Notes under the pieces: generated by a model
Database searches by the model: none
Told to the model about the DNA's origin: nothing
Seen by the model: the letters and a program-made list of their open reading frames with translations, nothing else
Assembly (NCBI GenBank): GCA_030247885.1
Contig: JAPDRO010000015.1
Span: 682,001-746,000 of the forward strand
From: Taxawa tesnikishii (nom. ined.)
Lineage: Eukaryota > Ascomycota > Dothideomycetes > Dothideales
Length of the DNA stretch: 64,000 bases
Direction of reading: 5' to 3'
Shown: positions 32,380 to 45,142 of the stretch, in pieces
How the letters are laid out: each line of letters begins with the position of its first letter
Numbering within the stretch: the stretch's first letter is position 1
Position numbers and translations under genes: made by a program

Positions 32380-34560
32380 ATGCCGTCCCTCGACCTCGAA
32401 GCTCTGCGCGAGCTCCCGTCGAAGGAGCTCCCCGCCTCTGTCGTCTCGGAAGATGACGTAGAAGAAGAAGAAGAAGAAGAAGAAGAAGTCATCTCAGCAG
32501 TCGTCGACGCCCTCTGCGCCGAAGAGGAATCTACTGACCCTGTTGAGGAGGGGTCCTCTAAGGCATGCTCTTTCCAAGCCTGTCTCAGAGGATCTCCTCA
32601 ACACCAGCAACGAGGTCGGACTGACCTCACAGGAAGTCGAACTTCTTGCGGCGAAGTCCGGCCTGAACATGATGAAGGAAGAGAAGGAGAATTTGGTTCT
32701 CAAATCCGTGTCCTTCTTCACCGGGCCAGTAGTTTTCGTCATGGGGGTAAGTGTCCCGAGAAAACGGGCGGTTGGGCGCTGGGTAGCTGTTTGCAAGACG
32801 GAGTGTGTTGCTTGCGCGGGCTCATGCGCTCTGGGCTGCGGCAAGTCCGAGATTCTTTCGCTGGCCTTGCAGCTGTGGAGGCCCGCAGATGTTCAAACAT
32901 CGGGTCCTGATCCTGACGTCCCCTTCCTTACCTGCCGCTTTGCGCTCTTGCATTGCAATAGCACACCAACAGCTGCACCTACAGCTCATCCCCTGAAACC
33001 CCAATACGTTTTTTTCGTGCATCGCTGACCTCTTTTGCAGCTGGCCATGATCCTCTCCTTGGGCCTTCCAGGACTGGATCTCCGGAGGAGTCATCTTCGG
33101 GCTCCTCCTCCTCAGTGCCGGAATTGGCTTCTGGCAGGACTATTCCATTACAAGACACCGCAATTCCACTCCTTCGATCCAGTCTCCAAGAAAGAAGTCG
33201 CCCTTGTTCAATCTCCAGCCGGAGAGCAAATCACCTGCCTCAAGGGCGCCCCCGTGTCCGTGCTCGCCACCAGCAAAGAAGCCGGACCCCTCGACCCCCG
33301 TTCTCGAAGCAGCATACCTGGCTAAGATGGACGAATTCGCCTCCTGTGGTTTCCGTTCCCTCGGTGTCGCCCGCAAGCCTGCCAACGGATCCTGGGAGAT
33401 GCTGGGTATCATGCTCATCTTCGACCCTCCCCGCCACGACACCGCCTCTACCATCAAAGAAGCCCGCGATCTCGGACTCTCGATCAAGATGCTGACGGGC
33501 GACGCGGTCAACATCGCCAAGGAGACCTCCAAACAACTCGGACTGGGAACGAAGATTTACGACGCCGAGTGCCTCCGCCAGGGCGGCGATTTCATCGAGT
33601 CCGCCGACGGCTTCGGCGAGGTTTTCCCACAGCACAAATACGACGTGGTGGCGACGCTTCGATCGCGCGGCTACCTCGTCGCCATGACGGGAGACGGCGC
33701 GAACGACGCGCCCTCGCTCAAGAAAGCCGACACGGGCATCGCAGTGGAAGAGGCAAGCGAAGCCGTCCGCTCCGCCGCCGACACAGTCTTCCTCGCGCCG
33801 GGCCTCGGCGCCGTCATCGACGCCATCAAAGCCGCGCGCCAGATCTTCCACCGCGTGCGGAGCTACATCGTCTACCGCATCGCGCTCTCACTGCACCTCG
33901 AGCTCTTCCTCACCGCCACCGCCCACGCCGCCAACAGCGTCATCGACGCCAACCTCCTCGTCTTCATCGCCATCTTCGCCGACCTCCCCACCCTCGCCAT
34001 CGCCTACGACAGCGCCCCCGTCGCCCAGAAGCCCGTCAAATGCCACCTCGGCCCCATCTGGGCCAAATCCCCTCGTCCTCTCCCTCATTCTCGCCGCCGG
34101 CACCCCTGCTCGCCTGGCTCACCATGACACCCCGCACCCGGCCCCGGGGGCTCCTCCAACCTCGCACTCGGCAGCATCGTGCAACGCGCCGCCGACCTCG
34201 ACGGCGTGCTATCCCTCAAGATCGTGCTGACGCAGAACCGGGCTCGTCTCCGTTCACGCGCGCGGGCGGGAGCGGGCCGGCGGCCAAGTCCGTGGCTTGC
34301 CGCGCTGCACGCTCGCGTCGGCGGTCCGTCCTGGCCGTCGACGTCGCGGGCCACGCTCATGTGCTTTTTTCGGCGCCTTCGCGCGAGCCGGCGGCGCCGC
34401 CGGCGGCACGGACGTCTTGACTATCGTCTCCGTCTGGATCTTTGGCTTTTTCGTCTTGTGCGTTATGGGGATGGCGTGGTGGGGCTGCGACCTCGTTGCC
34501 GGCTTGCTCGCGCAGAGGGAGAGGGAGGAGGGGGAGTTGGAGATGGCGTTGCCGCTTTAG
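32380..34560 (+). pseudogene. Plasma-membrane H+-ATPase (P3A, Pma1-like) copy, internally deleted
   Basis: Pieces of a Pma1-type proton pump lie in the right order but in changing frames. The acidic N terminus (MPSLDLEALRELPSKELPAS) is followed by VGLTSQEVELLAAKSGLNMM and KEEKENLVLKSVSFF. After a probable intron (GTAAGT at 32746 to TTTTGCAG near 33040) come [20 protein letters not shown] and WQDY, then [20 protein letters not shown] of the N domain, the P-domain hinge [20 protein letters not shown], and degraded C-terminal helices. Between WQDY and FDPVSKK the A domain, helices 3-4 and the DKTGT phosphorylation site (about 330 residues) are absent. Without that aspartate it cannot pump. At least three frame changes occur as well. 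The functional PMA1 must lie elsewhere. Confidence 0.85.
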
Positions 34561-35561
34561 TTTGCTCTCTCTCTCTCTCTCCTCTCTTTGGGGGCGCGCG
34601 GCAAGTGAGGGTGCAAGCTTTTTCTGGAGAAAGGTTTTCACGAGCCTTCGCGAAGGGTGTGTCCCACACTTCGAACACGCTGTTTTGACATCTTGCTCAT
34701 GGCGCGCAGGTAGGTATACGAAGACGAAGTAAAAAGAGAAGGGGATGGGGACAATGAACAAGGGCGTGCTCGCTTTCCTTGGGGGGGGGGGGGGAGGGGT
34801 TTGCTTTCCCCGTTCTGTTCTTTTTTGTCTTTCTTCCCTTTCCTTGTTAGCGCCTCTGATGCCGGAAGCCCAGAACCCGCTATACTCGCCCTTCATCCAG
34901 CTTCTCGTGTCGCGCGTACCACTTTCAGTAAGCGGCTCGCCGTTCGTCGCGTGCTTGATGGAGGGGTGCGGGTGCATTGAGTGGTTCCGGGTCTCTGGTG
35001 TTTCGGCGGCGTTGCGAAGGGCGGACAAAAGTTTTTAGGTCTCCTAGACTGTTCATATGTACATGCTTTTCCTCTCGAGCGATCGGGGATCTCTGCAGGC
35101 TGCCTCGCAATGAAGGGCTCATGGTGTCTGTTTGGGCTGTACGCCGAAGTCGCACACTTGTGTCGGTTGCATTCCCCGCCGGTATTCTCTCAGATGGATT
35201 CGAGGCCAGGCCTGGCCTTGCCTTGCCTCGCATTTCTCCAACCTTAGCGCGTACAACCGCCCGCCGCACGGTTGTGCGCGGAGTGAGAAACTCCGCACAT
35301 ACCCACGACAGGGCGGCTGTGCGTCTGCTGCAGCAAGCCGTCAGCCGTGCGAGCGGTGCCGGGACTCGTGGTGCCATGTGCTTTCTTTCTCGACCTGCTG
35401 GCAAGCTCTCTCTCCAAGTCTTGCTAGTCATCGACGCAAGTGCATGCCAAGACGCCTACCGAATTGTGATCGATGAGCCCCGTGCCTTCTTCCGTTCCAC
35501 GTAGATAGTCCTGCTGAACCTTCACATAGGGCTTACGTGAATGTCCTCGAGTGCACCAATT
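34561..35561. other. Intergenic with poly-G tract
   Basis: 3' flanks of the H+-ATPase relic and of SSL1. Contains CT-rich sequence (34565-34590) and G14 at 34781-34794. No gene is supported. Confidence 0.45.
34781..34794 (+). repeat. Poly-G tract (G14)
   Basis: An uninterrupted run of 14 G, followed by A and GGGG. A run of this length is error-prone in most sequencing methods. Confidence 0.9.
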
Positions 35562-36952
35562 TCATCCCGCATGCCCATTCCCATTCGCCCTCTCCTCCAG
35601 CCCCGCCATGTCCGTCCCCGGCAGGTTAGCCGTGCTCTGGCATCCGGGACAGTTGTGCACGACCTCGTGACAGAAGACGTCGCAGTCGACGCAGAAGTGT
35701 CGCTGACAGCTCTCGCACTCGTACCGGCTCGACTCACTCGCACCTTTGCCCTTTGCGTCGTTGCTGTGTCTCTGCTCTGGTTCCTTGCCGGGATGGGCGG
35801 GAAAGGCGCTTGGCACCCATAGCACGCCCTGCTCCCCACTCGCCTCGCCCGCTCCCAGCTGACCTCGAGCCAGCCGCGCAGTGGGAAAAGGTGGTGGTAA
35901 GAACGGGCGAGGTGCGTGCTCAGGATAAGCGTGAGGTCACAGGTTGGACAGGTGGCGGGCAGGGAGCAGATCTTCGCCTTGCAGCGCGAACATAGATAGC
36001 CGCCGCGCGTGAGGTTACCGTGGCAGGCGCAGAGGGTTGGGGATTTCTCCGTGATGCGGGAGGGGAAGCCCATCATGAGCAAGGCGGCTGCGTTCTGTTG
36101 TTGTTGTTGTTGGGAGTGGGCGGTTTTCGGAGCATCGGTGCCGCGCACAACAGGTGGGGTGGTAACGCCCATGAGCAGATCGCGATAGTGGACTTCGTCG
36201 AGGGCGACTGCGTAGCTGCTCTCGTCGCCGGCGTTTGTCCTGCGGCAGATCTCGGCGCAGATGTGTAGGCGTGCGGCCAGGCCTATGATACTCACTCGTA
36301 TCTTGTCTCGGACGCACGCGCGGATCGTCTCGTGTATGTCGCCCGGATCGCTCGTTAGCAGTGCGCCGAGGATTATCACGGCTTCGCGAGTTCCGTGAGA
36401 CGGGGTGTGGTAGAGCGCTGCTCGCGCCATGTCCAGGGCGTTTTGAAGGGAGGGATTGCCCAACGGTTCCGTCGTGCGGAGGGTTTTCAGGGCGTTGATG
36501 TGGTCGTTCGGGTTGCCCGACATGTCACTGATGCGAAGGGAGAGGCCGTCTCGCATGCCCAGTATGCCCAACTGACTGATCGGATTCTGTTCAAAGTACT
36601 CTCTCACAAACGCGATACAATACGTGAGAGTCAGCAAAAATCGCGTGGGCCGGAGATCCTTCTCCGTCATGGCGGACGAGAGATCCAGAATCAACAGCGT
36701 ATGCCTGATGATGCCTCGTTGGAGCGGTGTTGTGTCCTTTTGCAGTCTCTTTCTCTTATTCGCTTCTTCCAGGCCGCCAATGACCGACTCGATATTGCCG
36801 TCGGCGCCCTCAGAGAGATCCCAGTTGCGTGATATCTCTTCCCAGCGTGCGCGTGCAGCCTCTTTTGGTCGGGTCTGGACTGCTTTGCGACTTCCTACGC
36901 CGCGAGTCCCTCGCATGGCATCGTCGGAGTCGTACTCATCTGAGTCGGCCAT
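35562..36952 (-). CDS. SSL1: TFIIH core subunit Ssl1 (human p44)
   Basis: Single exon, about 463 aa if one frame break is allowed for. The start [18 protein letters not shown] is followed by [20 protein letters not shown], then a von Willebrand A domain ([40 protein letters not shown]) and C-terminal zinc modules: [20 protein letters not shown], then the C4 RING-like [20 protein letters not shown] and VVHNCPGCQ. Ssl1 binds the helicase Rad3/XPD in TFIIH and serves transcription initiation and nucleotide excision repair. The RING-like part lies in a frame -1 to the rest; the switch falls at the GGG of 35790-35792 (CCC on the coding strand), between CQAPFPPIP and [13 protein letters not shown]1 is essential in yeast, so a base-call error is more likely than a real break. 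Confidence 0.93.
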
Positions 36953-37616
36953 CCCCGCACTTTTTATTTCCTTGTATATGTGGTCGTTTATAACGAGAAC
37001 AAGAGGTCAAGAGTGTGCAGTGTTCGAAGATGCTGGCGGTGCAGAGTATTGTAGTGCGGGCGGGATTAGATAAATATCGGAGGCTGTCAAGGGCTCCTGG
37101 GATTAGACTACCGAAGGAAGTCTGTTCAGTATAGAGGCGGGTGTCCGGGTTCAAAAGGAGTGATTGGTATTACAACACCCATTTGGAAGGTTCGATGATG
37201 TACTCGGTATACAGTCCCACTGAAACTGCACGCGAAGACGTCGCGCTTGCATGTGACGCCAAGCCTTCTAATCATCCTCAGTGACACACAACTAACTCTA
37301 TCTGTCTCTGTCTCTGTCTCTGTCTCTGTCTCTGCACACATCTGGCCTCGTCACATGCAAAGTGTCACGCGTAATGCCAGCAATAAGCTTGATTCTGTGC
37401 AAAATCTCCCACACGGCTACGCGCATAAAGCTTCACCCAGCTAACCGAAACAGCCCCAAGGCGATCATGCGCAAACGCTTCGCCAACTGCTGATCCCACA
37501 ACCCGATCATGCTTTTTCCTACTGATCAGTCCGGCACACCGAACATCATGCCTTGTTGCAGCAGCAGCTCCCCTCGCCTCCGTCCTTCGTTCCTCACTTC
37601 GAGTACCGTCCTCGCT
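36953..37616. other. Intergenic with hexamer microsatellite
   Basis: SSL1 promoter side and the 3' flank of the LVIVD protein gene. Contains a TCTGTC-type repeat at 37301-37335; otherwise nothing recognised. Confidence 0.45.
37301..37335 (+). repeat. (TCTGTC)n microsatellite
   Basis: Nearly six copies of a 6-bp TCTGTC/CTCTGT unit. Confidence 0.9.
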
Positions 37617-39295
37617 TCATCTACTCACTTTGTCTCCACCTCCCACCCTTTGCCCTCCCCTGGTCCCCTGCATCTTGACCACAAAGGCGCCCCTCTCGAT
37701 CGTATTGATAAAGATGAACCCACTCTTGAAATACGCATAACTGCTCCACGTGCCCACAAAATCCACCACGCCTCCCTCGGGCAAGTGATCATCCTCGGGA
37801 TAGATATCAAAGAAGCCCACCTCCCTGACTCCCTTGCCCGTCGGATCGCTGGGGATGGAGCTGACGTCCAAAACGTGCAGTCCGGTCCCGTAGTTGCTCT
37901 GGTACGACAGCCCGTCGATGACGTATTGGTTGTGGTCGACGCCGTGGTGCGCGGATTTGTACAGTCCCGTCTGCTTGGGCGCTTCGAGCGAGCGGATGTC
38001 CCAAATGTACGTCACGTAGTGCCCGTCGGCGGCCGGCTCCACGCCGTCGTATTCGTCGTACTCGTCGTCCATGAGGAGGTACTCTTGCCAGTTCGTGTCG
38101 AGGACCCAGCCTTGGTGCGTGTACGATGCGCCCTGGTAGGACGTGCGCGAGATGATGGTCGCGTTGCTGCGGTCCGTGACGTCGTAGCTGTTCACAGATG
38201 TCAGTATGTGACGGTGGTGGCCAGGTGGGATGGAGGAGCGTTACATGGTCAGCGTGTCTTCGTTGTACCCGTAGCAGACGGTGCGGCCCTGGTACTTCTT
38301 GTCTGGGCCTTTGTAGGATAGGCACTGGGCATCGTGCACGTAACCATCTTCGGACTGACAGCCTGGGCTCGTAGGCTTCGAGGGATCTTCCAGATCGATG
38401 AAGATCAGTCCCGCACGGCAAGTGCTGTTCCGGGGCTGAGCGCCGACAGCAACGGCGTAGTCATTGCCTTCGTCGACCACGACATTATGGGTGCGGCCGA
38501 TAGGCAAGCCGGTGAAGAGGCCGGTAAGATCGGCTTGGGAGAACATCTTTGGGCTCTTCGGGCTGAGTTCGAGTAGCTGCGTGCAAGCATCAGAATCAGC
38601 TCGCGGCGCTGATCAAGGGCTCCACATACCTTTCTCATGTCAAAATCTGAACGTAGTGGTCTCTAGCCTCACTACCAATAACCATGTAATGCTTGTAAGC
38701 ACGGATCTCGCGCCATATGGAAGGGGTGGAGTATTGCGGCAGCCTGCCCAGATACTCCATCTTTCCCTGCTTGGTGATCTCGACAAACGCCGCACCATCT
38801 GACTGTCCAATGGCTACAAACTCGCGGCCATTTGGAGACGTCCAGCCCCAAGAAGAAGACCCTTCTCCACCGTCGCTGCCGAGATCTGCGTGGGAAAGGA
38901 AATGGTATAGGTCGATCTGGCAGGTTTCTCAGCATAGATGAACTGGCGATCGTTCCGCCGAACTCACGTTGTTACACCTGAAGGTATTGTTCCGGTCGCC
39001 AGGGATGGCCGTAGCGTAGCCGTCGATGCAGGGCACAAAGTTCCCGTGCTTCTTGTAGCGCCTGGAGTTGAACAGGCCGTTCTTGCGTTCTCTGTCCCAT
39101 GTAGCCTGAAGCGGTTTAGCATGAAGCTGTTCGCTGATGGAGTGACATTCGTACATGTTTCTTCGCCATAATCGCTTCGTGGCGAGCGCCATTGTCGTAC
39201 AGCTGAGCCGCTTTGACGGGATCCGGTGCGATCTCTTTAGCCAAAGCCGATGAGGCCAGCAACGTAGCAGCCAATGCAAGGGAACGGACTAGCAT
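37617..39295 (-). CDS. Secreted LVIVD / choice-of-anchor-B family protein
   Basis: Five exons: 39295-39155, 39105-38968, 38916-38630, 38576-38245 and 38187-37617, with introns of 49-57 nt. A signal peptide (MLVRSLALAATLLASSALA) precedes APDPVKAAQLYDNGARHEAI and a beta-propeller-like body with repeats such as GREFVAIGQSDGAAFVEITK, SHNVV-type RTHNVVVDEGNDYAVAVGAQ, GYVHDAQCLSYKGPDKKYQG and GVDHNQYVIDGLSYQSNYGT, LHVLDVSSIPSDPTGKG. I recognise it as the fungal group often named regulatory P domain-containing protein, related to bacterial choice-of-anchor-B/LVIVD proteins; it is extracellular and its role is unknown. Exon 3 needs one more base: the AAAA at 38642-38645 must be five A to read VQIFDMRK instead of VQILT-stop. 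Confidence 0.85.
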
Positions 39296-40247
39296 GACTG
39301 GATAAGATATTTGTATCCGGACAAGGAAGAAAGTAGCACAGGGGCGTGACCAGAACTGCATCCCAAGTTGAGAGAAGCAGCTCCATTTTGTAGTCTCAGG
39401 GTACCTTTCGATGTTACTGTCTTCTCCCCGCCGCAGTGTTGCTCTGAATACGAGAGATAGACAAGAAACACTACACTCGTAGCACCTTCAAATCATGTCT
39501 TGCCTCCTTCCTAGATCTTGCAAGCGTGCCGAGTTATAGATGGTACATCTGCAGGTATATTTCTTGGAGAAGACGCAATCCTACCCCAGAATCCTACCGC
39601 AACGTCCAGAGAACGGGAGGCTTCGACAGATGGAATGTCGAACACGCCAGTAAGATGACATACAAGTGTACACCTGTGGGATACCCGTGTATGAGAAAGG
39701 CAGGTAGGAAATGTCTTGGTGCTGCGCACGCCTTGGCTCGGTGAGAATCCCGGACCGTTCTGATGGCATCGCTCGGAGATGCATATTGAAAGCATATTGG
39801 CCTTGCCGAAGGGGGTTTCCATGGTTGTGCACCCTGAAATAGGACCACGGTGGGAGGTTGCCGTTTATATGCCCGACCTTCAGTAAAGACAGCTAGGCAA
39901 GACTGAGGACAACGAGAAACCCTGAGCAAGTTGTACAGCGCATGCAAACCTCGAATCAACAGGTCGGTATTTCCGTGACCATGCCAAGCAACTGGACAAG
40001 GATTGCGTTGAGGTCACCGATAGCAGTGTGAGGTGTAGACGTGAGGTCAAGTCCGCTTGGCAAAAACCGGATGCTTGGAGAGATGGAGCAGCCGAGGTTG
40101 ATTGTAGCCAATGAGCAGCATCTGGATGTAAGCAAGAGAAGAGGAGAGGAGAGAAGAGCAACAATTCGAGGTTGAGAACGAAACATGGCACCCTGGAACA
40201 ATAACTTATGTATAGAATAAAAAATAGCCCACATGAATCTAAGTTAT
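39296..40247. other. Intergenic, no gene seen
   Basis: Promoter side of the LVIVD gene and 3' flank of the ABC transporter. Short frames on both strands lack any recognisable feature. Confidence 0.45.
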
Positions 40248-43200
40248 CTACAAAGATCGCTCAACCCATTCAAGCGTTGTGGTAGGCTGTCGCAAACCAC
40301 TTCTTCGTCTTCCCCAAGCGCCCAACCTCTTAGGGTGCTCCTTCTGGTAGTTCTCCTCCTCGACGTTGTGTTTGGTGACGATGTTCAGGAAGACCTGGTC
40401 GAGCGTGGCTTGACTGACAGCGTAGAACTCCATTCCCAGCTTCTCCTTGTTCCGCTCAAGCTTCTCGAAGAGCGCACTGATGCCATTGCGAGTGCTGGAG
40501 ACCGCCGTTATAGTCACGCCCTTCTTGTTTTCGTCAACAGAACCAAGAGAGTCTGCCGCTGAAGGCGACAAAGATCGGCTGGGGACGCTGAATCTAACTT
40601 GTCCGTGGAAGGATTGCTCTTCCACTGATGCTGCGGGGAAGGTTTGCCGGACCCAGGCCTTCATCATCTCCATGTCTGCGTCGCTGGTGAAAGGCGCATC
40701 TTTGTGAACCAGGTGCACAAAGTAAGCATCGCCATGCTTCCGTCGTAAAGAATCAGCGGTACCGAGTGCGAGCATTCTCTTGGCCATGATGCCGACACGC
40801 TTAGCCAGAGCGTCTGCTTCCTCCATCGAGTGCGTCGTAAGGACCAGACTGCGTCCGGCGGAAACCGAGCTGAGAGTTCGCCACATGACGCGTTTGGCAG
40901 CGGCTAGAAGGGATTAATCGATGGTCATATAGCATGTATAGGGAAACTCACCATCCATTCCGGAACTTCCTTCGTCTACCAGCAGCACAGAAGGATTGCC
41001 TATCAAAGCGATGCCCAAACTCAATTTCCTCTTGTTGCCTCCAGACAGCTTTGCAGCCATTCGGTTGCGGTATGGTATCAATCCAATCGCTTGCATGACC
41101 TGTTCGACGTTGTGCTCCACGTTCTTTACACCTCTCGCTCGAGCGTAGAAACGAAGGTGCTCGGTAACGGTCATGGTGTCCATCGCATCGAACTGTGGCA
41201 CGACACCGAGATGCGTACGAGCGGCAGCCCGCTCTCTCACGATAGACTTGTCCTCAATCAGGATGTCGCCTTCCTTGAGAGTCGGACGAATGTCTCCTCT
41301 GATCATGCTGATCGTCGTGGACTTTCCAGCACCGTTGGGTCCGAGCAATGCAAAGACTTCTCCATGAGGAACGGCGAAAGAGATGTCATTCACCGCAAGA
41401 TTGTCACGATACGCTTTAGACACGTGAGCCACGCGAAGCTCGTCGGTGCAGCCGTCGAGCCTCGCGGCTTCCGCGAAAACCTCGTGATCGACGTCCTCAG
41501 TCTCCTCAGCCTCCTTAGGTTTGTGCTGGTTCCGGATGAGAAATGCGGGCTTCCAACCGCTGTCCCACCAGATCAGGAAGAGTAGCAGAAGAATTGACTG
41601 CACGATGAGATATAGTATCGGACCGCCATACACGGTGATGGCGCCTGCGTATGACGCTATCTCGGTATCGTTGCACAGGAGCGAAAATTCGTTGAACGTC
41701 AGCAGGAAAGACCGCAGGAGGTTGCCGGAAGGTGTGATGAGTGCAATCGTGAAATGTGCTATGTTGACAAAGCGGTTGACATCGGCCGCGGCAGCGTATC
41801 TACCACCTGTCAGTTTATGAATGATCCTCTCGAAAAGGGAAGGGCTTACGTTATGATGCACATGTATGCGATGAAGTAGATCAGGAACATGGAGCACTGC
41901 AATCCAGCAGCAAACGCGAAGGCTGCAAGCTGCGAGGTAACGAAGAGCGATACGACATAAGAGGTCAACATGGCGGCTAGACCGTAAAGGAAGAAGACCA
42001 GGAAGAGCCATCCGGGGTAGTAGAGGGCGCTCGAGACGGAAGTGAAAACGATGACAGCGACAACGCTGACGATGAGAACAAAGACGAAATCGAAGAGCGT
42101 GTATGCAAGCCAGAGTGGGAAGGCTCGGACACCGTTTGACCAATGTAACGCCCTGACCCTATGCAAGCGTTCGTGCGTGGGGTATAGTGCAAAGAAACCA
42201 GGATAAACACACATAGATAGGCCAAAGTAGAGAATAAACTGCAGAGAGTCGCCAGCACTCGGAGCCCAGGGAACAGAGAAGGCCTGGAAGTTCGTGATGA
42301 TTGGTGTAGAGCCGAGAAGACTGTTGTGAAGAAGGTTCTGCATCAAGATAGCAAAGGACAACGTGTAGTCGCCCCTGTATGCGAAGGTGGAGGGGCCGTT
42401 GCGATCGAGGAAGAAACCACCAGGATAGACTGTGCTGTAGTTCGCTGCGATATAGGACTCCATGTCTTCCAAACTAGACACAGGTCTGAAGGGATTGTTG
42501 AGAGCTGGGTATAGCCGGTTCAAGAGATTGATAGGAACCTGTGATGGCGGACCGACTGGTATGTTCGCCGCTACAGTGAGGCTTGCAAGAGATGCAATTT
42601 CCTCACTTGAAGCCGAAGCTTCTGGCGAACAAGACAGCTGCGTGAAACCTTGCAAGAACAACGTCACTAAGCCAGCAGTTATTATGGGAATGAGAGTAGC
42701 CGCCAGATAAGGGAAGTAGTTTCGACGGAGGATGACCAGCCGCTTGCGGAAGAGTACCCAGGTCTGAGAGAGGATCGAGATCTTTCCGCCACGCGCCAGT
42801 TCCAAGCCCTTTTCACCAGACCCAAGAGAGTCCAGTGTTGCCAAAGGCGCTCCGGGCGTTTGGTCCTTAGGCCTGAGGCCTTGCACTTCGGTCGCCAATT
42901 TCAGGAAGACGTCTTCAATGGTAGGACCGCTAACTCTATAGTCCGAGACACCGAGCTGCTCAAGCGCAGCAATGAAGCTCGCTGCTTCGGCAGAGGTAGA
43001 GAGACTGTAAACCGTATGATCGCTGTGCACCCTCTTCGGAATGTTGGACCACTCTTGAGGCTCGTTGAAGCTGTTCTCAGCATAGATTTTCACTCTGTAC
43101 CCACCTCCGTGTTGGTGCTTCAGTGCGACAGCTGATCCATCAGCCACGAGATTGCCCTTCGATAGCATAGTAATGTGGTCTGCCAGAAGATCTGCTTCAT

Positions 43201-45142
43201 CCAAGAAGTGAGTAGTGACAAGCATCGCCCGCTGACCTCTTTGAGCAATGAGGATATCAAAGATCTTCCTTCGCGACAGTGGATCAAGACCCGAGCTGAC
43301 CTCATCCAGGAGGCACAAGTCCGAACCTCCAGTCAACATCATGGCGAGCTGGCACTTGCGCTTCTGTCCACCAGAAAGTGTTTCCGTTCTCGCCTGCACT
43401 TTGTGGGAAAGATCACAGCCATCAATCAATGCCCTGATCTCGGCCTTTGAATCCAGTCTGTCAGCCTTGAGCCTGTTGAAGATGCGAACGTGTTCCTCAA
43501 CGGTAAGCTGGTCCCAGAGAACGTTCTTCTGTGGGCACATCGACACGCCTCGAGTGGAGAAAATGTCGATAGAACCGCTCGTAGGCTGCTGCAGCCCAGC
43601 CAACATGTCCATGGTCGTACTCTTTCCCGATCCGTTCGCACCAAGTAGGACGTGTATTTGCCCAGGCCTCATCGTAACATTCAAATCATTGACAGCAATG
43701 ACAGTCTCCCTCGGGCTTTTCGAGAAGCGTCCGAGCACTTTGCGATGGAACCAGCTGGGTGGGTAATGTTTGGAGAGCCCCGCGATTTTAACAGTCTCGT
43801 TCGAACCCTCTTCAGACTTGTGCATATTGCGGGCTTTCGACGCGGTGCCGTAAAGTGACCTTTCGATGACTGCACCAATCAACGGATATACCAGGAACTG
43901 GATAGCCAAGAAGATGAAAAAGACGTATCCGGGAATCCTCCACGGCGCGTTCGGCGCAGCCTCTGAAAGCTTCGCCGCTAAAGACTGTTGCTCCCAGTGG
44001 GCCATGTAGATAATGAACAAGGTATAGTTCATCGAAGGGAACAACAAGGCGAGAATTGCCGCAGCGCCGGTACTGTGAGGCTGCTGAACCTGGACAATGA
44101 TAGCCAAGACGATCGAGACGATGGTAACCGTGATACCGGAAAGCTGAGCCTTGCGGAACAAGCTTGCGAAAGCGATCGACCAGCTTGCAAGGGAGAGTCC
44201 AGCGAGGATGAAAAATCCGATGAGGATACCGGTGCTCGAGTTAGGGTAGTTAAGCCCAGCAACAATAGCACCCATGATAACCCAGCTGGGAAAATAGAGG
44301 ATGTCAAATGAAAGATGATTTGACAGCAATCTCGCAGCTTGCGGCTGCCAGCGCTTCTTGTTAGGCATCATTGCTTCGATGAGTTGAGACATACCAAGCT
44401 CGCGTTCTTGGGCCATCTGACCAGTCAACTGATAGCAGATCCCAACTATACCGATGAAATATGCCACGGCGAGGATATCGATGAGCGAGCCCATGTACAG
44501 CCTAGTGATGTTCCTTTGCCGCTCGGACGCCGTTTTGGATGTGAATGGATACTCCTCAGGCAGCGGAATGGAAGTTCCATTCCCAGCCGCAATCGCAGAA
44601 TCTACCGCATGCTGTAGCGGAAGGGCATAGATCTCAGCATCGTTGTCGTGTGTATTTACGTAGATTCTGCCACCGAGGGAGCCGTCTGCGCGAATAGTGT
44701 AGTTCCAGAGTCCACCTTGGTCTGGCGAGGAGTGAAAGCTGACAGCCGCGAAGCAAGGCGAGACAGCACGGATGGAGCTGCGACACGTCGTGAGCAGGTC
44801 GTTGTCGCTGCCTAGAGTGACCGGATGAAGGCCCGATGCTGTCACCGTAGACGACAAGTTGCTAATTACAGCTTGCGCATCGGCTCCGCCGTTGTTTATG
44901 AAAGCCACAGTACGGCGCCCTCCAGCTGAAGCCCTTAGAGCATCTGGGAAGCTTCTGACTGGCGTCGGAGATCCGATACCAAAATTCGAAGGCGGTACGA
45001 AGAAGTTTTTGGCGTAACTGATGAAGAACATAAAAATAATAGGCGCCAAGAATGCCCGTACTGTGGTGGAGAGCCAATGCCGGTTGAAGACAATGATAAG
45101 ATTCTTCTCCGTGAGCGTCCATGTTTGGCGTAGGAATCCCAT
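40248..45142 (-). CDS. ABCA-type full ABC transporter
   Basis: Exons 45142-41850, 41799-40952 and 40903-40248, with introns of 50 and 48 nt, encode about 1598 aa with no frame break. Order is TMD1-NBD1-TMD2-NBD2. Each half has a large extracellular loop after its first helix (LSSTVTASGLHPVTLGSDND in half 1), typical of subfamily A. NBD1 has Walker A GANGSGKST (~43640), signature LSGGQKRK and Walker B LCLLDEVSSGLDP. NBD2 has Walker A GPNGAGKST (~41330), signature LSGGNKRK, Walker B VLLVDEGSSGMD and the H loop LVLTTHSMEEAD. ABCA proteins move lipids or sterols across membranes; a few filamentous fungi carry them and substrates are mostly unknown. The ATG at 45142 is chosen because the codon further upstream at 45154 is GTG. 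Confidence 0.95.

Noticed and set aside
33569-34420. 283-codon Arg/Pro-rich frame over the H+-ATPase relic
   Set aside because: Shadow frame of GC-rich ATPase sequence; no domain.
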